Source of the DNA: Chloroflexota bacterium
GTDB taxonomy: Bacteria; Chloroflexota; Anaerolineae; Anaerolineales; UBA11579
Assembly: GCA_016191875.1 (NCBI GenBank)
Contig: JACPVG010000029.1
Coordinates: 124,001 to 188,000 of the forward strand
Length of the DNA: 64,000 nucleotides
Direction: 5' to 3'
Below the pieces are notes generated by a model. That model had not been told where the DNA came from. It worked only from the letters and a program-made list of their open reading frames with translations, and made no database searches. Positions 8,115 to 17,063 of this stretch are shown here, one piece after another. Positions within the stretch are counted from its first letter, which is position 1, and every line of letters starts with the position of its first letter. The position numbers and the translations under genes are program-made.

Positions 8115-10247
8115 TCAAGTCACACCATCCGGAAACCTCAGCCGCACTCGCGTGAATTGCCCGGGTTCACTCTCCAGCGCCAATTCTCCGCCGACCACCG
8201 CCATGAGCGTACTGTGCAGCGCCAGGCCATGCCCGCCGCTCATATCCGGCTCGGCCGCCAGGCCCATGCCATCGTCCTCGATCAGGAGTTGAAAGCCATG
8301 TGTGTTGCCCAGCGCCACCTTCAGGTGCAATGGCTGGACGTCGGCGCCAGCCCGTGCGTGCCGGGCGGCGTTGCGGATGGCCTCGCGTGCGGCGTAGAAC
8401 AACGTCTCTGCCGCCACTGGCGGCAGTCCGGCGGCAGTCCTTTCTGCTGCTGGGTCGGTTTCCCAATGCACCGATTCAAAGGCCTGGCCCAGTTCTTCAT
8501 CGACCAACTGACGCAACGCGCCCACCAAGCCCAACCGGGCTACCTGCGGGCGACTGGTTGCCGGCATCGCATGCAGCAGCTCGCTGATGCGCCGGTGGGC
8601 ATCGGTCAGCAGTTCGATGATCTCTTCGGAGTGGCCGCTGGCGGGTTCTGCCGCCAGTTTCAGCAGCGTGGTATGCAATTGCGGCAGGACTTCATCGTGC
8701 AGCGTCCGCCGGGCGCGCTGGTCCAGGATCTGGCTTTCGGCCATGCGCTGGCGTTGCAGAGACATCAACCGCTGGGCCGCCTCGGCGCTGGCCTGCCCAT
8801 CAACAAGCCGTTCACCGCTGGCCTGAGCGACCTCGATCTCCTCCTGGGTATACAGGCCGCCGTCGCGTTTCTCGCCCAGCAGCAGGACGCCAGTCTGGCC
8901 GCGCCCGTTCCACAGCGGCACGGCCCAGGCCGCCCCGCCGAACCGCCCCGGGTCCACCGGCGCGGCTACCGGCGCCGCGGATGCAAACTGCGCCATCAGT
9001 TCTGCCAGCCCGGCGAACTCTGCCGACCGCCCCGCAGGAAAGCTCAATGGGGGGCCGGCCAGCGCGGCCATCGGTCCCCATGCCACCAGATAGGCGACGC
9101 GAGCGTCAAGCACGTCCCGACACAACGCTTCGAAGGGGACCTGAGGCTGGAATCCTGCTTCACTTATGCCGGCACTCACCAGCCGGTCGAAGAGCCCCTG
9201 GCTGGCAACGAAGGGGCGAAGGTGTTCGATGTAGCGCTCGCGCTCTGCATAGGAGCGCCATGAAAGCAATGCAAAGAAGGCGGTCATCAGCAGAGTAGCC
9301 AGGAGCAGCAGATAGATCTCTCGCAGGTGCAACACGAGGAGCAGCGATACCAACCCGCCATAGCTCACTGACAGGGCGATGGCCCGCCGCCACTGGCGCA
9401 AGAACCCCCGCCGGGGCAGGGTCTGGCCGGTGAAGACTTCGTAGGCCACCACGGCCTGGCCCAGCAGCAGCACCGCGAGGAATATCAGGCCGGCGATCAA
9501 AAAGTCGAACAATGCCAACACGGTTGCCTGCTCCAGGAGCCTCGCCCAAGGAGGACCTAGCGCATTCGGCGCCAGAGTCGCCGCAATTAGTGCCATGACG
9601 ATTGCCACCAGCAGACTGACGAACAAAAAAATGACTGCAACGCCCTGCAGCCATGGGCGCGCTCGCTCGCGGGCCAGTTCGCCCATTACCCGGCTGCTGG
9701 GGCCCGGCCGTCGCAGGGCGTCGATGGATAGCAGGATGGACAGCACGCTGTAGACCGGATATAGCACCACGATGACCGGCAGTTTGGCGACCGCCAGCGC
9801 GCCGGAAGGGTTAAGAAGGGCGGCCTGTTCGTAACTCCTGAGCGGGTTCGACACCACGAGGGCGGCAAAGAGCACGAAGCCCAGCATGGTGGTCAGGCGG
9901 AACCAGCGCCGCTGGCGGCGGTTGAGGTCGGCGGCCCGGTCTTCCCAGTATCCCGCGTACCACAGCGTCATCAGATACCAGACGAACGGAAGGCCCACCA
10001 CGGGCACCCAGCCGATGCGCCACCAGAAGGCCAAGCCTTGAGAGCGGAGGTCAAGCCCATAGCCCAGGATGGCGGTGTGGGCGATGAAGAAGAAGGCCCC
10101 CATAAGCAGTCCAAATCCGGACAGCCAGGCACCCCAGGTGCGCCGCTCAGCGGTGAGCAGCACGGTCAGCCCCAGCCATGCCATCAGAATTGTATTGGCG
10201 AACGAGACGGAAAAGATGGCCCAATCCAGCAACAGGCCGGCGTTCAT
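8115..10247 (-). CDS. Membrane sensor histidine kinase (NarL-type HisKA_3)
   Basis: This kinase is probably 710 residues long. ATG 10247 overlaps the stop of the response-regulator gene as ATGA, so it is preferred over an ATG seven codons upstream. Residues 1-330 form about nine membrane helices, a seven-helix-type sensor region. They are followed by a GAF-like segment (about 345-480) that includes GVLLLGEKRDGGLYTQEE. The dimerization/phosphoacceptor helix has RRTLHDEVLPQLHT (His near 515), the N box is REAIRNAARHA, and the G boxes are EDDGMGL and GGHGLAL, as in NarX/DesK-like kinases. Together with the regulator it forms a two-component system. The signal is unknown; a membrane-associated or lipophilic cue is plausible from the multi-helix input domain. 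Confidence 0.9.
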   Translation of the reverse strand: MNAGLLLDWAIFSVSFANTILMAWLGLTVLLTAERRTWGAWLSGFGLLMGAFFFIAHTAILGYGLDLRSQGLAFWWRIGWVPVVGLPFVWYLMTLWYAGYWEDRAADLNRRQRRWFRLTTMLGFVLFAALVVSNPLRSYEQAALLNPSGALAVAKLPVIVVLYPVYSVLSILLSIDALRRPGPSSRVMGELARERARPWLQGVAVIFLFVSLLVAIVMALIAATLAPNALGPPWARLLEQATVLALFDFLIAGLIFLAVLLLGQAVVAYEVFTGQTLPRRGFLRQWRRAIALSVSYGGLVSLLLVLHLREIYLLLLATLLMTAFFALLSWRSYAERERYIEHLRPFVASQGLFDRLVSAGISEAGFQPQVPFEALCRDVLDARVAYLVAWGPMAALAGPPLSFPAGRSAEFAGLAELMAQFASAAPVAAPVDPGRFGGAAWAVPLWNGRGQTGVLLLGEKRDGGLYTQEEIEVAQASGERLVDGQASAEAAQRLMSLQRQRMAESQILDQRARRTLHDEVLPQLHTTLLKLAAEPASGHSEEIIELLTDAHRRISELLHAMPATSRPQVARLGLVGALRQLVDEELGQAFESVHWETDPAAERTAAGLPPVAAETLFYAAREAIRNAARHARAGADVQPLHLKVALGNTHGFQLLIEDDGMGLAAEPDMSGGHGLALHSTLMAVVGGELALESEPGQFTRVRLRFPDGVT

Positions 10248-10990
10248 TCGCCCTCCCAGGGCGCCCACTCGCCACGATCATCGAGCACGAATGGGTTTCC
10301 GGCCTCGTCCCATTGCAGCATTCGCCGGACGCGGGCGATGATGGTGGCACGCGTCCGGGCGATCTTTTCATCCGTGGCATTGGCGTTCAGGCCCCAGGCG
10401 GCGTAGATCTGGCCGTTGGCGCGGCTGATGGTGCGTTTATCTTTGAAACCCATACGGGCGGCGATCTGTTCGTTGGTCATGCCCTGGGCGAGCATTTCGG
10501 CCACCTGGCGTTCGCCCGGCTCGAGCAGTTCGAGCGGGTCATTTTCATCCCTGGCGCGCACTTCCTGTACGCGCGCCTCGATATCCGGGTCGATGAACGA
10601 GCGGCCGGCGACCGCATCCTGCAGGAGCGGCACGATCATCTGGGGCAGGAGGTAGTTGGATTTGCGGACATAGGCGTAGTGGCTGAGGATGCCGGAGCCG
10701 CGAAAATCGCGGTAGTACTGGTCATCGTCCTGGATGGAATAGAAGACCACAGGCAGGCGCGGGAATTCCTTGCGTATAGCCACAGCGGTCTGGATGCCGT
10801 TCATCTGTCCCGCCAGCTGGACGTCCATAAGAATCACGTCGGGTGGGTCATTGAGGCAATGTGCCAGTGCGGTATCGCCGTCGCTCGCGCCTCCACATAC
10901 TGTAAGCGCGCCGGTCTTCTCCAGACCCTCGCCGATGGCCCGGCGGAGTTTCTCATTGTCTTCCACGATGAGCGTTCGGATGAGTTTCAT
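10244..10990 (-). CDS. Response regulator, receiver plus HTH output
   Basis: The receiver domain occupies residues 1-125, with acidic pair VEDN near residue 10, phosphoacceptor Asp56 in ILMDVQ and Lys in YVRKSN. A LuxR-like helix-turn-helix follows (LEPGERQVAEMLAQGMTNEQ, near residues 155-175, then IAARMGFKDKRTIS). ATG 10990 is chosen because it begins the receiver (MKLIRTLIVEDN) and has AGGAAA upstream; the frame is open further but has no homologous content. It precedes and overlaps the kinase gene by four bases. The HTH has an atypical long C-terminal tail of about 40 residues. Target genes are unknown. Confidence 0.9.
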   Translation of the reverse strand: MKLIRTLIVEDNEKLRRAIGEGLEKTGALTVCGGASDGDTALAHCLNDPPDVILMDVQLAGQMNGIQTAVAIRKEFPRLPVVFYSIQDDDQYYRDFRGSGILSHYAYVRKSNYLLPQMIVPLLQDAVAGRSFIDPDIEARVQEVRARDENDPLELLEPGERQVAEMLAQGMTNEQIAARMGFKDKRTISRANGQIYAAWGLNANATDEKIARTRATIIARVRRMLQWDEAGNPFVLDDRGEWAPWEGE

Positions 10991-11096
10991 GGGTGACAGT
11001 TTCCTGGGACTTTTCGTAAGCCTAATCCTGCGGGTGCATGTCAACAAGCACCTGTGTGCGTGCACCTGTGGCGAAGGGCATTAAGATTGTAGCAGA

Positions 11097-11957
11097 ATGA
11101 CTCAGTCCAAGGAATCACTTCAACGCTACCGCCAGTATCTGGAGGACCTGGCCGGGACGAGGCGAGGCAGGCCGGAGGGGTTCTTTGGCCCTGGCAGCAT
11201 GGCGTGGCGGGTGAACCGCGAGGCGGCGCTAGGGCTGGGCGGGTTGCGGGCGCTCCTGATGCAGGTGGCTCACCCAGGAGTGGCGCAGGGCGTGGCGGAA
11301 CACAGCCGCTATCGCCAGCAGCCCTATCAGCGGGCGTACAGCACGCTAAAGGCCCAGCAGTCTATTGTCTTTGGCGATGTGGCGGAGGCCGTGGATGCGC
11401 TGCTAAAGATGTATGCCCGCCACATGGCCGTCTCGGGCGGTACATACCGGGCGCTCAACCCGCACCTGCAAACCTGGGTATGGGCGACGCTGATCGATTC
11501 GGCTTTGTATGCCTATCAGGAGTTCGTCGCGCCGCTGACAGAGCACGACGCTGAAAGACTCTATGCGGAGAGCCGGGTGTTCGGGCAATTGCTGGATATC
11601 CCGGATGAGTTGATGCCGTTCTCGTACGCGGCGTTCAACGCCTGGATGCAGGAGCAGATGAACGGCGATGTGATTCGGGTATCGGGGACAGCCGAGCACA
11701 TCGCGGCGGCATTGCTGGCATTGCCGACCCGGGCGGCGCGACCATTAAACCGGCTTTGGGCGGCCGCCACGCTCCCGGATGTGCTGCGAAGACAATACCA
11801 CCTGCCTGAAGCGTCGCGTTCATGGCCGCACGTGGCAAGATTGATTCGAAGAACAGTCCAGGCGCTGCCGGCGAAATGGCGAATCGTTCCGGCCTACTGG
11901 CGGGCGTTCGAGCGCTGCCGGCGGGGTGCGGCTGACGAGATCGCCCGACCGAGGTGA
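11097..11957 (+). CDS. Oxygenase MpaB/DUF2236-family protein
   Basis: This 286-residue protein of the DUF2236 / MpaB / latex-clearing family contains the signatures FFGPGSMAWRVNRE, LMQVAHPGVAQGVAEHS and LNPHLQTWVWATLIDS, and it is largely alpha-helical. Characterised relatives bind heme b through a conserved histidine and cleave isoprenoid chains oxidatively, or act in mycophenolic acid synthesis. Most bacterial members are uncharacterised. The gene is monocistronic, with TAAGAT at 11082-11087 nine bases before ATG 11097 and no clear Shine-Dalgarno, so translation may be nearly leaderless. Given the mevalonate genes elsewhere in the window, an isoprenoid substrate is an attractive guess and nothing more. 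Confidence 0.8.
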   Translation: MTQSKESLQRYRQYLEDLAGTRRGRPEGFFGPGSMAWRVNREAALGLGGLRALLMQVAHPGVAQGVAEHSRYRQQPYQRAYSTLKAQQSIVFGDVAEAVDALLKMYARHMAVSGGTYRALNPHLQTWVWATLIDSALYAYQEFVAPLTEHDAERLYAESRVFGQLLDIPDELMPFSYAAFNAWMQEQMNGDVIRVSGTAEHIAAALLALPTRAARPLNRLWAAATLPDVLRRQYHLPEASRSWPHVARLIRRTVQALPAKWRIVPAYWRAFERCRRGAADEIARPR

Positions 11958-11987
11958 AGGTCATCGGAAGATCCGGTTGTTTATGCT

Positions 11988-13010
11988 CTAACGGTGAGAC
12001 CAGTTTTCAATTGGCTCGGTAGAACGAATGATGGGCATGCCAGCGCGCTGAAAAGACTGGAAGGCTACATCGGCATCCTCGCTGTAATCGATGACTCCCG
12101 GGACGACGACCGGCGAAGTGCAATCTTCCAGCAGGTAGACCTTGCGCGCCAGGGCGGGATCGGTTTTCTCAAGCGCGCCCAGCAGGTCCCTGATGGTGAA
12201 GGCGACGCAGTGGCTCTTGGCCTGGCCGGTGATGATGACGGCATCGTACTCATTGACAAGGCCAAGCAGCTTCTGGTCGCGTTCCGCCAGGCGCGTTCCA
12301 GTCCGGTCATGATCCACCTCCGGGCCGATGGTTGAGTAGTGCTCGGTGAGTGGGTGGAAGCCCTTGATGATATGGCCGGGTGGGCTGAAGCGGGCTATCG
12401 AATGGAAGAAGACGGCTTCTTCGACTGAGGGCACGAGGGCATGGCCCAGTCCGCCCAGCATGGCATGGTAGGGCCAGACAGTGAGGTCGTAGCGCGCTTT
12501 TTCCGTCAATTGGGCGACGTAGTATTCAAGGTGGGCCTGGCCTTCCTGCGGCGTGAGACCCAGGCTACCGGCGATGGAGGGATTGAAGCGCCAGCGTCCC
12601 TGTTGGATATCATCTTGAGTGATCAGCGTGTAGGCGGCGGGGTGCTCCCCATTTGCACCCACCAGAAACGTTGGGAAAAAGATCTGGTAAGCCTGGTGGG
12701 TGTCCATCGTCATAGAAATGTGCGTAATGATCCCCAGATTGCGGTAGATGAACTCGCATAACCGCCGGTTATCCTCCACCGCGCCCATGCCGTTCCTTCC
12801 GGCGACGAACAATTCGTAGTCCGGAATGCAGAACGTGTTCTGGACATCCACAAGGAACAGGGCGACCCTGCGCGTGTCTTCAGCCGCCGGGTTCAGAGAA
12901 TGCCTTTCGCGCCAGGCGGCAGCGGCTTCGGCCCGCTCCTGATACGGGACTCGCCATACCTCGCCGACGCGGTCCGGTTGGTAGTGAACAGGGATAGGGA
13001 GTTCAGTCAT
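11988..13010 (-). CDS. Nicotinamidase/isochorismatase-like cysteine hydrolase
   Basis: This is an isochorismatase-fold amidohydrolase, probably nicotinamidase (nicotinamide to nicotinate) because it is coupled to nicotinate phosphoribosyltransferase. The catalytic Asp55 lies in [11 protein letters not shown] and the catalytic Cys268 in [17 protein letters not shown] cis-peptide-like VVVPG segment follows. At 340 residues it is much longer than the usual 180-220, with a 40-residue N-terminal extension and a long central insert (about residues 130-235). Its start overlaps the stop of the upstream pncB-like gene as ATGA, indicating one operon for NAD salvage. The specific substrate still needs assay, since the family also includes ureidoacrylate and other amidases. 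Confidence 0.75.
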   Translation of the reverse strand: MTELPIPVHYQPDRVGEVWRVPYQERAEAAAAWRERHSLNPAAEDTRRVALFLVDVQNTFCIPDYELFVAGRNGMGAVEDNRRLCEFIYRNLGIITHISMTMDTHQAYQIFFPTFLVGANGEHPAAYTLITQDDIQQGRWRFNPSIAGSLGLTPQEGQAHLEYYVAQLTEKARYDLTVWPYHAMLGGLGHALVPSVEEAVFFHSIARFSPPGHIIKGFHPLTEHYSTIGPEVDHDRTGTRLAERDQKLLGLVNEYDAVIITGQAKSHCVAFTIRDLLGALEKTDPALARKVYLLEDCTSPVVVPGVIDYSEDADVAFQSFQRAGMPIIRSTEPIENWSHR

Positions 13011-14578
13011 TCGTCTTCTCCATTGCCGCGGTGAGAGGCCGCAGCCTTTTGCACCAACTCCTGTTTAAGCGCCCAGAGTCGGGCAGATACCGAGACATGG
13101 TATTCGTGTGGAATAAGCAGGCGTTTGACGCCCGGGTCCAGCCGTTCCAGGTCGGCATCCCGCTGGCGGCGAAGCGCCGGGATGTCTGGGAATTCATAGC
13201 AGAGCGCGCCGGCGCGCGTGACCTGGACGTGGAGTTCTTCCACTTCTGAGCAGGCGCCGGCATCCACCACGCGCCACTTATGTTCGTCGTTCGGGTCGCG
13301 CAACGTGATGGTCTGTCCGTGTTCGATAGTCTCGTCAGCCAACGCAATCAGATCGGCGCTGGCCTTGCCGCGGGCGTCGTAGATGCGCCAGAGGCGCTTG
13401 CTGCCCGGATTGGTAGTCTTTATGGAAGACTCAGATAGTTTGAGGGTCGGCAGCCACTCGCCCCGGTTTTCCACCGCAGTGAGTTTGTAAACACCGTCCA
13501 GGGCGCCGTCGCCCTGAGAGGTGATCAGGCTGGTGCCGATGCCATAGACCAGACGGTTGATGACTGCATCGGCTTCGACGCCATAACGGGGCGCTTCGTC
13601 CCGAATTTGGGTGACGATCTGCCAGATGACGAGTTCATCCAGTTGATTGCTCAAGACGATTCGAACAGCGGGGAATCCGGACGCATCCAGCATTCGGGCG
13701 GCCTGAATGCTGAGATACGCCAGGTCTCCAGAATCGAGGCGGATGCCGAGGGGCGTGTGGCCGCGGCGTTTGAGTTCCTCAAAGACGATGATGGCATTCG
13801 GGATGCCGCTTTCAAGCGTGTTGATCGTGTCCACCAACAGGATGCAGTCGTCAGGGTAGATCTCAGCGAAGGCCCGGAAGGCATCCAGTTCCGTGCCGCC
13901 CAGCGCGATGAAGACCTGTACCAGACTGTGGGCGTGGGTGCCTTTGGGGGGGAAACCGAGCACATGGCTGATGCCGACATTTGAAGAAAAATCGGCCCCG
14001 CCGATGAGCGCAGCGCGGGCGCCGGCGTTAGCGGCCAAACCATGGGCGCGGCGCAGCCCGAACTCGAGCAACTGCCGCCCCTGGCCGCTTTCGCGCATGC
14101 GCGACGCCTTGGTGGCGATCAGGGTGGGGTATGTGAGGTGGTTGAGCAGGGGCGTCTCCAGCAGTTGCGCCAGCGCCAAGGGACCCTCCACCACGGCCAG
14201 CGGCGTACCCGGATGCACAACGCGCCCCTCGGGGACGGCCCGCAGGTCGATATTCTCGTAATTGCCGCTGGCTTTCAGCCAATTCAGGAAGTCGGGCGCG
14301 AACAGAGGCCGGCCGGCATTGTTCTTCTGCCCGCGCAGGAGTTCCAGCTCATCATCCTGGAGGCTTACCGAATGCATCCAGCCGACCAGCCACTCGAGCC
14401 CGGCATTGATGCAGTAGCCTGCTTTGTGGGCGCCGTAATCCGGATAGGAGCGGAAAAAGTAGTCAAAGGTAGCTCGGGCCGTATGCAGCCCATGGCGGTA
14501 ATAGACCTGCGCCATCGTCAGCTGGTACTGGTCGGTATAGAGGAAACCTTCGGTGATGCGCTTCTGGTTGGAATTCAT
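13007..14578 (-). CDS. pncB: Nicotinate phosphoribosyltransferase
   Basis: This enzyme converts nicotinate and PRPP to nicotinate mononucleotide in the Preiss-Handler NAD pathway. Landmarks are [17 protein letters not shown] at the N-terminus, the phosphohistidine region [15 protein letters not shown], and [18 protein letters not shown] around the PRPP site. ATG 14578 (523 residues) starts the homologous sequence and has CAGGG upstream; an open frame reaching 14674 has no family similarity. The 3' end overlaps the nicotinamidase-like gene by four bases. A TATAAT at 14614-14609 on the minus strand is the likely promoter element. It lies back to back with the promoter of the phosphoesterase gene. 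Confidence 0.93.
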   Translation of the reverse strand: MNSNQKRITEGFLYTDQYQLTMAQVYYRHGLHTARATFDYFFRSYPDYGAHKAGYCINAGLEWLVGWMHSVSLQDDELELLRGQKNNAGRPLFAPDFLNWLKASGNYENIDLRAVPEGRVVHPGTPLAVVEGPLALAQLLETPLLNHLTYPTLIATKASRMRESGQGRQLLEFGLRRAHGLAANAGARAALIGGADFSSNVGISHVLGFPPKGTHAHSLVQVFIALGGTELDAFRAFAEIYPDDCILLVDTINTLESGIPNAIIVFEELKRRGHTPLGIRLDSGDLAYLSIQAARMLDASGFPAVRIVLSNQLDELVIWQIVTQIRDEAPRYGVEADAVINRLVYGIGTSLITSQGDGALDGVYKLTAVENRGEWLPTLKLSESSIKTTNPGSKRLWRIYDARGKASADLIALADETIEHGQTITLRDPNDEHKWRVVDAGACSEVEELHVQVTRAGALCYEFPDIPALRRQRDADLERLDPGVKRLLIPHEYHVSVSARLWALKQELVQKAAASHRGNGEDE

Positions 14579-14608
14579 GCTGAATGCCCTGTCTAACGGG
14601 CCGTGTGC

Positions 14609-14614
14609 ATTATA
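14609..14614 (-). promoter_or_regulatory. -10 box of the pncB-nicotinamidase operon
   Basis: TATAAT on the minus strand, 31 bases before the ATG at 14578. There is no convincing -35 hexamer. It is divergent from the -10 box at 14631-14636. Confidence 0.5.
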
Positions 14615-14630
14615 CCCGCGGCAATTGCGG

Positions 14631-14636
14631 TAAGAT
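14631..14636 (+). promoter_or_regulatory. -10 box for leaderless start of the phosphoesterase gene
   Basis: TAAGAT is separated from GTG 14643 by exactly six bases, which places the transcription start at or next to the first codon. No Shine-Dalgarno is present. The same geometry occurs at five other genes in this window. Confidence 0.5.
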
Positions 14637-14642
14637 GAACTT

Positions 14643-15314
14643 GTGCTGTCGGCCAGCCTGGAAGCGCTCATCATCAGCGACCGAGTATCGGACTATCTCT
14701 ACGATGCCGATGCGGCGGCGCGGTTCCCCGGCGTGGATGTGGTGATCTCGTGCGGAGATTTGCCCTATCACTACGTCGAATTTGTGCAGGACGCGCTGCG
14801 GGCGCCTCTCTATTACGTGCGCGGCAACCATGCCCAGGCGGTGGAGTACGGCGCGGAGGTGGACAGGCGCGGGCCACAGGGCGGAGTGGATCTCCACCGC
14901 CGGACGGCCTGCCACCTGGGACTGCTGATGGCCGGGTTTGAAGGCAGCATCCGCTACCGGTCCGGAAATTACCAATACACGCAGACAGAAATGTGGACGT
15001 TCGTTCTTGGGCTTACCCCCGCGTTGCTTTTCAACCGAATCCGCTATGGGCGCTACCTGGATGTACTGGTCACTCATTCTCCGCCCTGGGGAGTCAACGA
15101 CGGGGCAGACCCGGCTCACCAGGGTTTCAAGGCGTTTCGATGGCTGCACCGCGTTTTCCGGCCTCGATTTCACTTTCACGGCCATATGCATGTGCTGGGC
15201 AGCCGCCAAAGCGTGGAGAGCATGTTCTTCAAGACGCAGGTGATAAACACCTACGGTTATCGACGTATGACGATTTCCACGAGCGAACGACAAACACGCC
15301 TGGAGAGTCTATGA
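14643..15314 (+). CDS. Calcineurin-like metallophosphoesterase
   Basis: This 223-residue metallophosphoesterase has the motif series SD (residues 11-12), GDLPYHY, RGNHAQ, THSPPWG and HGHMH, which supplies most of the dinuclear metal ligands. The usual first motif D-x-H is SDRV here, so the first histidine is absent. That is common in some bacterial branches but may alter the first metal site. The start is GTG 14643, apparently leaderless. Its stop overlaps ATG 15311 of the next gene (ATGA), so the two are translationally coupled. The substrate is unknown. Confidence 0.8.
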   Translation: MLSASLEALIISDRVSDYLYDADAAARFPGVDVVISCGDLPYHYVEFVQDALRAPLYYVRGNHAQAVEYGAEVDRRGPQGGVDLHRRTACHLGLLMAGFEGSIRYRSGNYQYTQTEMWTFVLGLTPALLFNRIRYGRYLDVLVTHSPPWGVNDGADPAHQGFKAFRWLHRVFRPRFHFHGHMHVLGSRQSVESMFFKTQVINTYGYRRMTISTSERQTRLESL

Positions 15315-17050
15315 GCGACAGCCATTCCAGCGGTCTGGCGCGGGCGGTCCAGGATTTCCGGGAAGCGCGCCGCAAGGCGGCCTTGCAGAAGGTCATGGCG
15401 CGGGTTACCGGGCGCTCGGACAGCCTGCTTTCCTTCGATGACATCGAAGATAAGTTGCGCCTCGGCAGCCCCTATCGCCGTTACCTGGATGATATCCCGC
15501 TGGATTCGATCATTGGCAGCGTGGGCCGCTATCTGGATTTCAATCGTGAGTTCCTGCCGCTCAGCGATAGCGATGAGAGCCGCTGGGCGCGCGTCCGGGT
15601 GGCGTTTGAAGAGCAGGGGCTGGCTCCGGTGGAGGTGCATAAAATCGGGGAAACCTATTTTGTCCTGGATGGCAACCACCGCGTTTCGATCGCCCGCCGG
15701 ATGGGGGCCACGCACATCGAGGCGTTTGTCAACGAATTCGCCACCAAGATTGCCTTCACTCCGGAAGACGAATTGGATGATGTCCTGCTCAAGGCGGAAA
15801 TGGCCGAGTTTATGGAAGCCACGCAAATCCGAGCCATCCGGCCAGAGGTAGATCTGAGCGTAACAGAGCCGGGCATGTACCGGGAAATTTATGAGCACAT
15901 CCAGGTGCATCACTACTATCTGGGCCTGGATTGGAAACGCGATTTCAGCCTTGAGGAAGCCGTGACGAGCTGGGTGGACACGCTTTACCTGCCGGTGGTG
16001 CGGCTGATCCGGGAGCTTGGTATCCTGCGCGATTTCCCGGGGCGGACGGAGGCGGACCTGTACTTATGGCTGACGCGCTACCAAGCGGAGCTGGCTGAGT
16101 CGCTTGGCTGGCGGGTGGAGCCGGAGCGCGCCGCCAGCGATCTGGTCGAGCGCATGAGTTCGACACCGCGGAGGGTCTGGGCGCGAGTGCGGGCGCGGCT
16201 GTTGGATTGGCTGACCCCTGACCCGCTGGAGGGCGGTCCGCCCCCCGGGACCTGGCGCACGCGGGCATCGCAACAGGTATCGGAACAACGCTTATTCACG
16301 TCGTTGCTGGTGGCGGTGAGCGGCGAACCGGGCGGATGGACGGCGCTCGACCAGGCGATTGCCGTGGCACGCCGCGAAAACGCATCCATCCGCGGACTGC
16401 ATGTTGTACGGGCGGCGGAAGACATGCAAAGCCAGCGGACCGAGACTATCCGAGCGGAGTTCGACCGGCGTTGTTCGGCCGCGGGCGTGGAGGCGGAACT
16501 GGCCGTCGAGGCGGGGTCGGTGACGGATTTGCTGGTGCGCCGGGCGGTATGGACGGACCTTATGGTGGTGGGGATGAGCCATCCGCCGGCGAGATCGCCG
16601 CTGGGAAGGCTGCGGTCCGGCTTCCGGGCGCTGATCCAGCGCAGCCCGCGCCCGGTGTTGGCCGTGCCAGCGGCGATACGTGAATTGAACTGCACGCTGC
16701 TGGCCTATGACGGCAGCCCAAAGGCAGAAGAGGCCCTGTTCCTGGCCGCCTATCTGGCAACGTGCTGGAGAACAGATCTGTTGGTGTTGCCAGATACTTC
16801 CAGCCTCAGCGCGATGCGGCGCACCGAGGCGCGCGCCAGAGCCTACCTGGAAGAGCAGGGAGTCAGCGCGCGCTATCTGAGCATCTTTGGCAACGCGGCG
16901 GAGGCGACGCTGGGCGCGGCGCGTGAAAATGGCGTGGATCTAATCGTCATGGGCGGGTACGGCAAAGGGCCGTTGATGAGTATGTTTTTCGACAGTACGT
17001 TGGACAAAGTCCTGCGAGGACACCGCAAACCGGTCTTGATCTGCCGCTGA
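15311..17050 (+). CDS. ParB/DUF4032-like domain fused to two universal stress protein domains
   Basis: This 579-residue protein is soluble. Residues of about 40-145 form a ParB/Srx-like fold, with FVLDGNHRVSIARRMGATHI at 118-136, the D-G-N-H-R motif typical of ParB-N and DUF4032 domains. A helical region follows (about 150-310), then two UspA domains (about 325-455 and 460-579). The second ends with VMGGYGKGPLMSM, close to the ATP-binding G-x2-G-x9-G(S/T) pattern. ATG 15311 is preferred over an upstream frame-open start because it overlaps the phosphoesterase stop (ATGA) and begins the conserved region. A nucleotide-sensing or stress role is inferred. ParB-like domains can bind CTP or ATP, but no activity can be assigned here. 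Confidence 0.8.
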   Translation: MSDSHSSGLARAVQDFREARRKAALQKVMARVTGRSDSLLSFDDIEDKLRLGSPYRRYLDDIPLDSIIGSVGRYLDFNREFLPLSDSDESRWARVRVAFEEQGLAPVEVHKIGETYFVLDGNHRVSIARRMGATHIEAFVNEFATKIAFTPEDELDDVLLKAEMAEFMEATQIRAIRPEVDLSVTEPGMYREIYEHIQVHHYYLGLDWKRDFSLEEAVTSWVDTLYLPVVRLIRELGILRDFPGRTEADLYLWLTRYQAELAESLGWRVEPERAASDLVERMSSTPRRVWARVRARLLDWLTPDPLEGGPPPGTWRTRASQQVSEQRLFTSLLVAVSGEPGGWTALDQAIAVARRENASIRGLHVVRAAEDMQSQRTETIRAEFDRRCSAAGVEAELAVEAGSVTDLLVRRAVWTDLMVVGMSHPPARSPLGRLRSGFRALIQRSPRPVLAVPAAIRELNCTLLAYDGSPKAEEALFLAAYLATCWRTDLLVLPDTSSLSAMRRTEARARAYLEEQGVSARYLSIFGNAAEATLGAARENGVDLIVMGGYGKGPLMSMFFDSTLDKVLRGHRKPVLICR

Positions 17051-17063
17051 AGAACGCGACTCG

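Noticed and set aside
14993-15310. N-terminal extension of the ParB-USP protein by 106 codons
   Set aside because: It lies in another frame of the phosphoesterase gene; ATG 15311 with its ATGA overlap is far better.
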